Shown here piece after piece: positions 13,310 through 25,109 of a stretch of 64,000 nt of DNA (the stretch's first letter is position 1; every line of letters starts with the position of its first letter). A program made the position numbers and the translations under genes. The stretch is from Epiperipatus broadwayi (Eukaryota; Onychophora; Udeonychophora; Euonychophora; Peripatidae): contig JAQFVV010000012.1 in assembly GCA_028023455.1 (NCBI GenBank), positions 5,058,499 to 5,122,498 on the forward strand, read 5' to 3'. Below the pieces are notes generated by a model. The model searched no databases, had not been told where the DNA came from, and was given only the letters and a program-made list of their open reading frames with translations.

Positions 13310-15255
13310 CATATACAGCTAATTATTGAAAATAATGTAATACTACATTATATTTGATATCATACTTAAAAATTTTATATTATATATAAAAACAATTCAT
13401 AACTTGACACTAAAAAAGCATTTACATTATCATTTCCAAAATTCACAAAGCCTTCTACTGCATCTCAATTTCCTGAATTTATTATAATTTACGAATTGTC
13501 TTCGAGTTGAAAAATTGATCTTTTTGTTACAACAGAATACTTTTTGCCATGTCTAATTGAGGATCCATAGAAATCAAATTTACATAATTGACCAGTGATT
13601 TTTTTCTCATTTTTAAAAAATATATTGACTCTCTTTATTGCTATAATTATTACACTTTGAAACATATTTTTTTAAATTCTAACAAATATTATGTCCTCCC
13701 CCAAAAACACAAAAATAAATTTATCTGAGACCAATTATTGCAATTAAAAGTTGAAAAAATTAAATGAGCTTTACACAAATATTCTAAAACTGAAAAATTA
13801 TGATATATCAAGTAATAGCAAATAAAAATGTGAAACCAATGATTTTGATCTCGTAGAAAATATATTAGAGCCGCCATAAATAGTTCGCAAGCTTCTATAT
13901 GATTTTTAAACCGTTGAGGGTTAATTTAATAATGGGGTTGTTCATCAAGATGTGCTGCTTCATAGGATGGCAAAATTTCTAAGTTCGGTCTCATATAGCA
14001 ATCTTTCATTATTCTTTTTAATTATATTTTTTAATTCACCAGTTTTTAATCAGATCTTGATATTTTTTTTCGACATTTTCATTTTATTTTAAAACGTGCG
14101 CGAAAATCTGAAAATAATTGCAACTCTTCCTTCAACGAAGTATAATTATATTTCTGCTTTAATTGAAACAAGAATTATCCAGCTTGCTGTTAAAGAGAAT
14201 AATGTTATAAATAGTAAAGGCGGGACATAAACATCATCTCTATCTTAATCCAATATAAAATGTTTATGTAACTAATATTAAAAAAATAAAAGCTTTTTAA
14301 AATGACATTTTATTCAAATAAATTATAACGGTAATAGCAAAAATGTGGAACTAACCATGCTTAAATTTATGATGTTAACTCTATTTATTAAAAAAATATC
14401 ATGAACTTTAAACTTGAATATTTAAACGGTTTTAATATTTTCTAATAATGCTACTGGCCACATTATATTTTTTTCTACGCGAGATAAGAACTTCATTATA
14501 CATACATTTTGCTTTAATACTTTTTTTTATACATATACAGATAAAATGCCTGATTGTATATATTACTCTTTTTTAAAAATTTATGGAAATAATATTACCT
14601 CGCTTGCTTAAAAGCAAAACAATTATCTACAAGTATAATATTAAATGACCTATTAATATCTTTCTAAATAAGCAGTGTTATCTTACCGACTGTCATAATT
14701 ACAATGTTTAATATAATATATATCATTTTTAATTATTAATCATCCACAACTAGATGATCATGTTTTAGAATTTATTTAAATTTTTTTATTTAAGCCTTTC
14801 CGTTACTTCATCATTATCTATCAATCTGACATAGGGTCATTTTCAAGATGTTTTAAATTTGTGATCCACATTGGTAAATTCAGTTGTCATTTATTTTTCT
14901 CTTTTCTAATAACACATTTCAGCCTCTTAATTCTTCATTATTGTTAGCAATATCTTTCACTCATGCATTTAATTTTTGATACTTGCTTGTAAACTTTAAT
15001 ACTTCTTATTTTATTATAACTTTGTATCATTTATTTGCTTTTCTTTTAAGAAAATACATTACTTTTATACATTTTTGCTTTACATTTTAAAACAATATTG
15101 ATTCCCTATGCTTACAACTGGAGTTCAAACTCTAACTAAGTAAAATAGATATAGGATTTATATTTTTAGATAGATGATCCATAGCCAATTCAACTATTTT
15201 TACAATGTTAATCAGTAAATCAGTTTCAATATAGTTTTAACTATGTAAATTATGG
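13310..15255. other. AT-rich non-coding DNA
   Basis: No supported gene, RNA or bounded repeat is seen here. Confidence 0.5.
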
Positions 15256-15259
15256 TGTC

Positions 15260-15398
15260 AAACTACCCAAAGTCTCAGTCAAACATTGGTGGTCGAGAGG
15301 TCAGTGACAGCTGCTTTACAAGCAATTGTCCCGGGATAGCGGGTTCACTTCCCGGCTGATGCTATGACACATGAAAAAAAAAAACTACCCAAATTCTC
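15260..15398 (+). repeat. tRNA-derived SINE, long-body subfamily, with 17-bp TSD
   Basis: The body at about 15284-15362 matches the SINE at 185-267 (GGTGGTCGAGAGGTCAG start, CCCGG and GATGC at the end). The tail is TATGACACATG plus an A-run. The flanking repeats at 15260-15276 and 15382-15398, AAACTACCCAAA then G or T then TCTC, differ at one base of 17. Box B reads GGTTCACTTCC. This is a retroposed copy, not a tRNA gene. Confidence 0.86.
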
Positions 15399-16355
15399 TA
15401 TACTTGACATTTTGAAAGCCTCATAAATAATCACTTTCTTGTCTCTGTTTCTTTATTGGGAAATATTTTATTTTTTATAAACATTGCTAAAAGACATATT
15501 GTTAAAAGAGATGATAGTAGATAAGCAGTTGAAGTCTTGATGTGAATTTCAAAGATTGTAAAAGACCTTAAACCAAATTAACATGTAAGATGTATAATGA
15601 AATAAGGAAGTTAAATGATTAGATGTGGAGAAGAGAGATTATGGATCAGATAAAACAGATTAAACTAGAAGAAACTCTAGTATCCAACTATTATGATCTT
15701 TATATCCACCAACATGCTATTTTGGCCATTACAACATTGCCAGATTTAAAATATCTGCAACTCTATCATAAATCAATAAAGCATTCATATGAAACATAAA
15801 AGTGGAAAGAATAGAAATGAATGATTGAAAATAGTTTTTAAGATACGTATATGTGAAATAATATTTACAAAATATAAAATTATAAAATTCTTGAGTCTTT
15901 ATACGTATAAAAATGCACTTTCCTGGATTAAAATCCATATAGCATCTTTCCATTAGAAATAAAAGAAGATATCTTTTTATTTTCAGGTAAAACCTAGACA
16001 AAAAAAACTGTTACTAGTATTAAAACCAATTGTTTAATTAAAAGCTGTTAAAAGTAATTAATACTAATTTAGTAAGATGATTACTAACACGTTTCTCTAG
16101 TTATTACATAAAAATATACCCATTCATTTCTTTGTTTGTATTGCAATTAATCTGTGAAAATATTTAATTTAATATATATATAATTTTATCTTATAAAGTA
16201 TTTGAAGTAGAAATATTACTGATATAGATTTATCTTAGAATTTATACATAATTATTACATATATATTTTTATTTTATGACTCAAAAGAGTATTTTGTAAA
16301 AAGATTGCCATCAAAAAATAAAAAAAAGCACTTCATCATTTAAAATTAGATAGTT

Positions 16356-17056
16356 GATTATAATTGAAATCAAAACCATATACACATGATTTATTATAGT
16401 CATGAAAAATGGAAGCTGATCAATTATCATTATCTTTAGAATTTTGTTTCATATTTTGAACCCTTTTTAATGACAAGTGCTCTTTTGTTCTTTTTTTTCA
16501 ATGTGCATCTCAATTCACCTATATATCCACTACCACACCAACACATCCATTTATAAATGATACACTTTTTATTTGTAAATAAGGTTTTATCTTTAGAGTT
16601 ATTTATTAATTTATTTAATGTAGGTGATGCATAAAATGTAATGTCACATATACCTTTATAATTTTTCCTTATGAAACTTGCCTGTTAATTCGAAAGATAT
16701 GGTATTGATATCCAAATTTTATTATCAGAAAAATTAACATCATTATTAATATTATTTTTATTTTTGTATTTGTATTTTGAATTAAAATTATTAATAGTAT
16801 AATGCATATGATCATAATTATATCCAACATTTAACAATTCATTAGAATATATTTCAATATTTTTGCCTTTATCCGATAAATATTTACAAAGATTATCATT
16901 TTTTCTATTGGTTTAATAGTCATATAATAATCCAGTTTATTTCTGTTTCTAGTTATCTTAAGATCTAGAAATTGAACACACATTAAATTTTCATCTGTTA
17001 TAATCCATTTTAAGCCTTTTATATTATTTAGTTCATCAAACAAATTTGGCTTTCCA
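16356..17056 (-). pseudogene. Penelope-like element fragment, left (inverted) arm
   Basis: Read on the minus strand this arm encodes the 3' part of PLE reverse transcriptase. The motif FLDLKITRNRNKLDYY, then KPIEK, lies within the frame at 16831-17043 and matches the 'FLDL...L...KP' region after the palm domain. About 80 bp that are present in the right arm, after KPIEK, are deleted here. The frame then breaks down through the segment that corresponds to the GIY-YIG part. The catalytic palm (YADD-type box) is absent, so this is a 5'-truncated dead copy. It is head-to-head with the plus-strand arm that starts at about 17057. Confidence 0.78.
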
Positions 17057-17870
17057 CATCAAAAACATCATCTTAAGATAACTAGAAACAGAGATAAACT
17101 GGATTACTATATGACAATTATACCAATAGAAAAAGAGGCTACGTTCCATATAAATCAAGAATACCAATGTCACATAAAATGACAGGTATGAAGTTCTTAT
17201 TTAGAAAAGATAATCTTTGTAAATATTCATCGGATAAAGACAAAAATGTTGAAATGTATTCTAATGAATTGTCAAATGTTGGATATAATTATGATCATAT
17301 TTATTATACTATTAATAATTTTAATTTGAAATATAAATACAAAAATAAAAATAAGATTAATAATGATGTTAATTCTCCTGATAATAAAATTTGGATATCA
17401 ATATCATATATTTTGAATCCACAGGCAAGTTTCATAAGGAAAATTTATAAAGATATATGTGACATTGCATTTTATGCACCAGCTACATTAAATAATTAAT
17501 AAATAACTCTAAAGATAAAACATTATTTACAAATAAAAAGTGTATCATTTATAAATGGATGTGTAGGTGTTGTAGTGGGTATATAGGTGAGTTGAGATGC
17601 ACATTGGAAAGAAAGAACAAAAGAGCACTTATTATTAAAAAGGGTTCAAAATATAAAACAAAATTCTAATGATAATGATAATTTATCAGCTTCCAATTTT
17701 TATGACCATAATAAACCATGTATATATGGCTTTGATTTTAATTGTAATAATGCAAAAATATTGTAAACTGAAGGAAATAATAATAAAAGAAAAATCAAGG
17801 AAGCTATGTTAATATATAAATACAAGCAAGACTTAATCAATAGGCAGGCAGCAAACATTTAGATCATGGA
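17057..17870 (+). pseudogene. Penelope-like element fragment, right arm: RT thumb plus GIY-YIG
   Basis: Frames on the plus strand read KITRNRDKLDYYMTI, then after a frameshift VPYKSRIPMSHKMTG, then the thumb and connector up to YAPATLNN (frame 17167-17499). After another shift at about 17496, TLFTNKKCIIYKWMCRC runs into a GIY-YIG-like SGYIGELRCTLERK, ending at 17669. Beyond 17700 AKIL, then a stop, then KRKIKEAMLIYKYKQD looks like the rest of the nuclease domain. In PLEs the RT nicks and primes at the target and the GIY-YIG domain cuts DNA. Here frameshifts and the missing RT palm make both non-functional. This arm pairs with 16356-17056 to form a roughly 1.4-kb palindrome. Confidence 0.8.
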
Positions 17871-20800
17871 ATTATGGAAAAGTTGACCTTTCAAATTATT
17901 AGTTGACAAAGACTACAAGGATAGTTGAAAGCTCTCCTAAGTGATGTTTATATTTTGGTTCTTTCTTAAAAAATGTAATTACTGTATTTTCTAATATTTA
18001 TTTATGTTTGCATATATACAAATAAACAAAAGGGTATCCACCTTTATTGTTAAAGGATTGCTTTGACATCAGTTTAAATTTTTTGATTGTTATTGATATA
18101 GGAATTGACTAAGTGTTGACTGGGTTTGGATAATATATATATATTATAACCTACACTCCCAGCACTGCTCATATACATTATATGAGCGAAATGCCCAGGC
18201 ACCAGTTCTATTAATGAATAGAACAATATAACAAAAGATATAATAAAATTATTACTGAGACTCTATATTTAAATTTATGTTCAGCTCAGCTCAGTGGGAG
18301 GCTATAGGCAGTTCATAAGATATATGATAATAAATGAATAAAAGAAGAAATATAAAATATTCAATATAATATTGTCAGACACTAGCAAATTTAAAAAAAT
18401 TCCCCCCTTATTAAATAAAAAATTCAAATTTTTTTTTTTAAAAAAAGATATACAGAGATGGTATTTAACTCATACCTCCTCCACAAATACTCTCCCCCAC
18501 CCCCTCTCAAACTTTATCAAGGCAAATACTCTTTATAGTTTGGTTAGAAATCATATTGTCAGACACTAGCAAATTTAATATTATAACTCCAAAATAATAT
18601 ATCTGTTTTATAATAGATTTATGAAATGTGGAGTTGTGGAAATGGAAATACGAATGTACACAAGAATAACTCAAGACACAGTTTTTAAGATTTTAAATAA
18701 CTAAACAAATCATTTATTATAATAAAATAAGATAAATTTGGTTTAACATAATATTTACAAATGGACTATTTGTTTTACATATATTCAGATTAACAAATAA
18801 AATTTTTTTTTTTTTAATATCAGTTTGGGATTATCCCTACTATCAAAGCAAATTAATAACAAAGTTTAAATATCTTGACTTCGAACACAGGCTTTGCCTA
18901 CATGTTTCATCTATATGACAATAAATAAATAACATGCTATATTATTAGCATAAAAAAAATACTTTTGAGAGGATATTACTCTTGATTAACCAAATAAATC
19001 AAATTACTTATATTTGGCTTTCAGCAAAGCAACTTTCTCTAATTGACTAATAATCACTTTCAATTACGTATACCTTTCATTTATAGCACAAAATCATGTT
19101 TATTCTGATGATTTGATGATTTGTAACATTATTTAAATAAATACACTATATTTTAAAATATTTATTTCCCGTTTTAATCTTAATACTTTATACTTCTATT
19201 AAATGAATGCAGTATATTTCAAAAGCATTTATTTCTCATTTTAATTTCAATAATTCTATAATTTATATACGCGATATTATTTATATTACGCGTGTGTGTA
19301 TACGTTCAAGCAGCAATAATATAAAACAATCTTTTCTATAAACTCTCCATTCATTAAGAAAATATCATACAATTATTTTATTTCGAACAATGTCGTAATT
19401 CATCAATAAAATATGACACTAATACTACATCAAGAGTTAATCTAACAATTTATCTAGCCACATATTAATTAACACAAAGCTATATTTTTATGATTATATA
19501 TACTATACGTTACAAGGGGAATCTACATGAGGAGCAGATAACTCTTACCGAACACTTCTACAATAATTCATTACCAAGAATCCAAGGAAAACGTCACATA
19601 ACTTCCTAAACATCATTTAATCATATTTCAACAATAACTCATTTACTTCTAAATGCATTATTGGTGGGGATTCAATTCCTCTTCACCAGGGCCCTAAGAA
19701 CATCACTTCAAAAAAATATCATTAATCATACGCATATAAAATAAACTAGGCTCTACTCATAGAAAATTATTAACATATACTAAATAAGCAAGATCTTTTA
19801 TTCCTACAGACATTATAACGTAAAGATTTATTTCTATTCTCATAGCTTCTCTAAATATCGAACATTATAAATACACGCTGGCAGATAAATACATACAGAT
19901 AATATACCAATCCATTCAACTCAGTAGAATACGACAGTGCACGAAATTTATGCATAAATTTATTCACAAACTATACTTTATCAAACAAATATTATAATTG
20001 TGCAAAACAAACACACACCCGCGAATAAAAAGTATATATAATATTAACTCTAAATTACACACTAAGCAGGTAACATGATAATTAAATTTTGCATTAAGGC
20101 ATAACTTTTAATTTAATAAACTTTAGGTTACTTTTTAAAATTTAGTATTTATAATTATTATGAACGAATTTTTTTATATCTAACAAACTATTTCTATTAT
20201 ACATTCGTTGATTCAAAAAAAAAGAAAATAATTCTCACTTTGAGAAAATAAAGTATGCAAAATAAATATAAACCTCTCTAATAATATATTTTTTAAAAAA
20301 ATACTTGTTTCTTTTAACTTCGTAAAAGAACAATAAAACTTATTTGAATACAACCAATTTTTTTACCAGCGTACTTCTCATTCAGATATGCTTCAGAAAC
20401 GGTCTCGAAAATCAAAATAACACAGATTATAAATGACATAATAATAAATAAAGCCTATCTACCTATCATATACATTAATTATGACAAGCAATAAAAAAAA
20501 TAAAGAAACAAAAGTTATTAGTTTTGTAACTTAAAATAAAAGTTCACTTGCAAAGCTCGGTTCCAGGTTGATGAAATAATATGGGACACATTCCAAACTG
20601 AATTTAAACTAAAATGCACTTCTGCAGTATAATTTAAAAAAAATATAAGCATAACTTAAATATGCCCAGCACCTTTCAGTGTTCATAGCATATCCATTCG
20701 AGGTACCAAAATCATACACGAGCAGTAAATTTCTCCTTTATTATACTGAAGATATAAGATATTCTCCGTGCAGTTCTGGATTAAATACTCAATTATCCTT

Positions 20801-22390
20801 AGTATTTTTCTGAATAGCATTTAATAATACTTTAAATTGTCCTTAGTAATTCCATAATTAATAATGCTTTATTTTATATTCCATCCTTATTGAAAAGAAC
20901 AAAAATTACCCGCATTTCTGTCCTTCTATTCAATTTAAACAGAAGTAGCTTACATTTTATTTCCTTAATTTAAAAATACGTATTAGCTCCAGAAATATCA
21001 AATAAATGAATACTGTTATCTCCTTATGATGAACTTAAACATAGTATGATCTATCAAAATAGACATATCATTAAGTCTATGTATAATCTTCACAAAGAAC
21101 ATTACACGAAAAATAGTGAGAAATTAAAATATATTCTATAGAACAGTTCTGCATGCATTTTCCATATATATAAAAAAAAATACATTGCTTAATGATACAA
21201 CAATAATATTTATGTAAACCATTCTTATTTAAAATGGCAATTAAATGAAATAATATAGACTGGATGTTATTAACATACATTTTTAAAAGAGTAATAGTTA
21301 TAAAGGGATTAATTCAGAAATGTTTAAATCGAAGAGAGTTAATCAAACCGACATACCTTTTTTTAAAACCTTAGAATTGCATTTTTTTAATTAATTTTTT
21401 CCATAATAAAGTTCTTAAGCTCCTTTGGAAGTTTTACTCTAAAGTCTTTTCAAAGTCAATTTGACTTCAGTAACTGGCTTTAATTTTTACAATACATGAA
21501 CCACTGTTTACTGGTTACAATTACATTACAAAGAGCCAATTTTCTACTGGAGATCTTTGTTCAACAGCTCTCTTTAGCAAAGTTCATTTGCCTTTTTCAA
21601 AGGTTACTCCCATGCATCTTGCTAACTAACTAATTACATATGCAAAAACAAATCTTTTCAAAAAAAAAAAAATCACTTTGATTTTTAAAACTAAATGAAG
21701 ACAAGAAAAAAAATACAAATAATAAAATAAATAGCTTTTACAAACTTGAAAGAAAAATGAATATTAATTAACTATCAAATAAAAATGATTAATAATTTAT
21801 TCAATTTATAAAATAATTCATTGATCTAACTATCTATTAATCATTGGAAAGAAATATATATTTGTTAAATTATTTAAGATAATTACTCTTATTTAAATGT
21901 TTTTATTGTGAATGTACTATTGTTTGCTGTTATTAAAGATGAAAATGAAATGAAACATAATGCAGAATCATACATGAATACACATGTACTACAACCTAAA
22001 TATTGAACCATCTTAACTAAATATAATTGAAACTGCTATTAACTGTTGACAAAAGGATAAGAATTAATGAATAAAGGATATTTGAAACTGTTCAAATAAT
22101 ATTATACTAACACAGGATAACTTTGCATCTTTCCAACAAGATGTATCAATTCCATTAATAAACAACCGCCCTTCCTTACATTAAATACCTCATTAACCAC
22201 AATAATACTAATAAATACTTATAAAGTGGTCAATAAACTGCATAAGCAATCCATATTTAAGCCTTAAACAATCTCCAGCAAAAAAAAAAAATTTAAAATT
22301 CTAAGGCTATTTCATTTTTTTTTAGTATAATATAACTATTTATTTAAGATACAAAGTATCTTAAACCCTTGTGCCCATTCAGATAGCCAC
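17870..22390. other. AT-rich non-coding DNA with one small TSD-flanked insertion
   Basis: No gene is seen. The stretch includes a short GCTCATATAC/TTATATGAGC palindrome near 18165-18186 and a CpG-bearing part at about 19250-20400 without coding signal. The insertion at 18369-18578 is listed separately. Confidence 0.5.
18369..18578. mobile_element. 158-bp insertion flanked by a 26-bp direct repeat
   Basis: An exact 26-bp repeat containing ATTGTCAGACACTAGC occurs at 18369-18394 and 18553-18578. The 158 bp between them contain T- and A-runs and a C-rich stretch (CTCCCCCACCCCC) and encode nothing evident. A perfect repeat this long on both sides of foreign-looking sequence suggests a target-site duplication from a retroposed fragment. 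The parent family is unknown. Confidence 0.6.
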
Positions 22391-22399
22391 AATATATAT

Positions 22400-22910
22400 A
22401 TATATAATTAAAATTACTCCAAATCCAAAACTCAATCAGACTAACCAAGAAAATAAAATCAAAAACACAACCAATGGTATTTCATTGCTACAAGCAGACA
22501 TCTCAAGTGTAAAGAACTGCAAAACAACACCATATTTATATTAAACATTACTCATAAATTGATTTACTTCCCATTCACCTTTAGTATTAAAAGAACTTTT
22601 AAATAAGTCAATTGCTTCAGAATAATACATTTTCAACAATATTCTTTAATTCTTCTTTTTATTACATTTCTCTCAAAGAAGATAACCTTAGCTTCATCAA
22701 AATTAATAATGTAGCCTGTATTTTTTTCATGGACATAAAAAGCAGAACAAAGATATTTATTTTTAACCCTACTTTTATGTACCTTTATTTTTTCATTTAA
22801 GCTCAAATTACTCTGACCTATATAAATCTTTAAAACAAGGGATATACACTATACCATGAATAGTCTTTTTGTCAAAAATTTCCTTTGTATTATTAAATAA
22901 TTCTAGTGGG
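22400..22910 (-). pseudogene. Penelope-like element fragment, left (inverted) arm
   Basis: The reverse complement aligns with the right arm at 23350-23860. It carries a decayed GIY-YIG coding region and then the same 3' UTR, with TGTTTTTGATTTTATTTTC shared in both arms. Plus-strand open frames at 22612-22800 are antisense to this and are not genes. The copy is 5'-truncated and head-to-head with the right arm. A second inverted pair lies inside it, at about 22950-23000 against 23020-23070. Confidence 0.78.
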
Positions 22911-23014
22911 GTAGCTTTGTTTCAGAAACATCAATTTTATAAAGATTATTTATGTGACAGCCAATCAGATGTAATAATGACTGCATGTGGAACTCTTAAT
23001 TCTTGTGTTTTAAA

Positions 23015-23860
23015 ATTAATAATTCCACATGCACTTATTATTACATCTGAGTGGCTGTCACATAGGCATGTTTAAAGTGCATCTTTCAAAGGTTTTAGCT
23101 TTCACATTATTACAATGTTATCTGCTTGCACTTAATAAATTTAATATATTTAAAGATTATTTGAGTGTTGGCTACTCTGATAAATTTGGTAAAAGTATTT
23201 TATTTATTAGTAATATTTGTAAGGATGTAAAGAAAAAAGAAACATATGATTTTATTTCTTTGCCATTTAAATTGTCTTCTTATAAAATTGTATGTAAGAA
23301 TAGTAATTTTTTTGGAAAAAAGAAAATTGGTTGAAAAAGGGGTATTGCTTTGAATAATTTATTAAATAATTCAAAGGAATTTTTTTACAGGAAGTCTATT
23401 CCTGGTGTAGTGTTTATTATCCCTTGTTTTTGTAAAAATGTTTATATAAGTCAAATTAGTTTGAACTTAAATGAAAAAAAAAAGGTCTATAAAAGTAGGA
23501 TTAAAAATAAATATCTTAGTTCTGCTTTGTATGTCCATGAAAAAGATACAGGCCACACCAATAATTTTGAAGAAGTTAAGATTGTCTTCTTTGAGAGAAA
23601 TGAAATAAAAAGAATTTTAAAAAATTTATTATTGAAAGTGTATTATTCTGAAGCAATTAACTTATTTAAAAGTTCTTTTAATATTAAGGATGGATGGGAA
23701 GTAAATGTATTTGTGGGTAATGTTTAATATAAATAAGGTGTTGTTTTGTAGTTCTTTACTCCTGAGAAGTATGATGTAGCAGTGAAACCATTGCTTGTGT
23801 TTTTGATTTTATTTTCTTGGATAGTCTGTTTAAGTTTTCGTTTTGAAATTTTAATTATTT
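23015..23860 (+). pseudogene. Penelope-like element fragment, right arm with GIY-YIG endonuclease domain
   Basis: The frame at 23350-23727 encodes GVVFIIPCFCKNVYIS, then ALYVHEKDTGHTNNF, then VFFERNEIKRIL and NLFKSSFNIKDGW. This order matches the GIY-YIG nuclease of Penelope-type elements, whose usual form is GVVY-IPC, VYIGQT, H..D.GH..DF and a KERN-like helix. The second half of the name motif has become YIS. Upstream frames (23029-23334) hold the decayed connector. In PLEs this domain nicks target DNA. There is no RT palm, so the copy is truncated and inactive. The 3' UTR runs to about 23860, and I see no canonical hammerhead in it. Confidence 0.82.
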
Positions 23861-23892
23861 ATTGACTAGTTTAGCTTTATGCTTGTTATATA

Positions 23893-25107
23893 TATATATA
23901 TCATTATCAACCATTATTAATCTACTGCAGGATGAAGGTCTCTCCAAGTTTAATCCATCTTCTTCGATGTTTAGCTTCTCTTCTCCACATCACCCCTGCA
24001 CACTTTCTTATTTCATCCATCCATCTCACATGTGGTCTCTTTCTGGGTCTTTTACAATCTCTTGGAATCCAGTTGAAAATTTCAATTGTCCATCTATTAT
24101 CATCTCTTCTAGCAATATGTCCAGCCCAACTCCACTTCAATCTTTTAATTTTTTCAATGAGGTCAGTAACACCTGTTTGTTCTCTTACCCATACATTGCG
24201 TTTTCGATCTCTTCTTGTTACTCCCAACATACATCTCTCCATACTTCTTTGAGTGGTCTGAAGTCTCTGTATTGCTCTTCTATTGAGTGTCCAAGTCTCA
24301 GATCCATAAGTAAGAACTGGTAAAACACATTTGTTAAAAACCATCCTTTTCAAACACATAGGCATATTTCCTTTTAGTATCAAGTTATTTCTACCAAAAG
24401 CACTCCAACCAAGTTTAATTCTATGATTAATTTCCTCCATTATGTTTCCATCTGTATTAATAATCTGCCCAAGGTATTTGTAACTATTAACTTCTTCTAA
24501 TTCATCATAATCAATTTTTATTTTCATATTTTGAGCAAATCGATTAAACATTACTTTAGTCTTTTTAACATTTATCTTTAGTCCTACTTTCCTACTTTTA
24601 TCTGATAACTCCTGCAACATTTCCTGCAGCTCTGAAGCATTATTTGCAAAAACAACTACATCATCTGTGAAATCTAAATGACTTAAATAATCTCCATTTA
24701 CTTTCACTTCTTTAGTTTCCCATTTTAATCCACAAAATACTTCTTGCAGCACTGCTGTAAAAAGTTTTGGAGATATGGAGTCACCTTGTCTTACACCTTT
24801 CTCAATGTTGACTTTCCCAGTATCATTATGTAATCTAATTGTTGCTGTTGCATTTTTATAAATATTCTTTAAAATATGACAATATCCTGGATCTATACCT
24901 TGATGATCCAATGCTTTAATCACTGAAGAAATGTTTATAGAATCAAATGCCTTTTCATAATCTACAAATCCAAAACATAATGACAACTCATATTTATTTG
25001 TTCTTTCTATAACTTCTCTCAATACCTGAATATGATCTACTGTACTAAAACCAATTTTAAATCCAGCTTGTTCTCTTGGTTGGTGGAAATCCAATGTTCT
25101 CTGTAGA
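23893..25107 (-). pseudogene. 5'-truncated RTE-like LINE: reverse transcriptase and C-terminal domain
   Basis: An open frame at 23922-25094 (minus) gives 390 residues covering RT from EQAGFKIGFSTVDHI onward. It contains DYEKAFDS (motif A), GVRQGDSISPKLF (motif B), LDFTDD (motif C), VGLKINVKKTKVM, YLGQII, PVLTYGSETW and a C-terminal KLKWSWAGHIARR segment. In an active LINE this enzyme copies the element's RNA onto nicked chromosomal DNA. The endonuclease and RT fingers are missing, and the alanine of FADD has become threonine, near 24660-24674. The reading frame is otherwise intact over 1.17 kb, so it is a young or slowly decaying copy. Both ends lie in (TA)n tracts followed by CATTA, which suggests insertion into a TA microsatellite. 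Confidence 0.88.
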
Positions 25108-25109
25108 CT

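Noticed and set aside
23862-24323. Plus-strand open frames over the minus-strand LINE
   Set aside because: They are antisense shadows of the reverse transcriptase. The minus-strand frames at 56762-59393 are likewise shadows of the 56-59-kb LINE.
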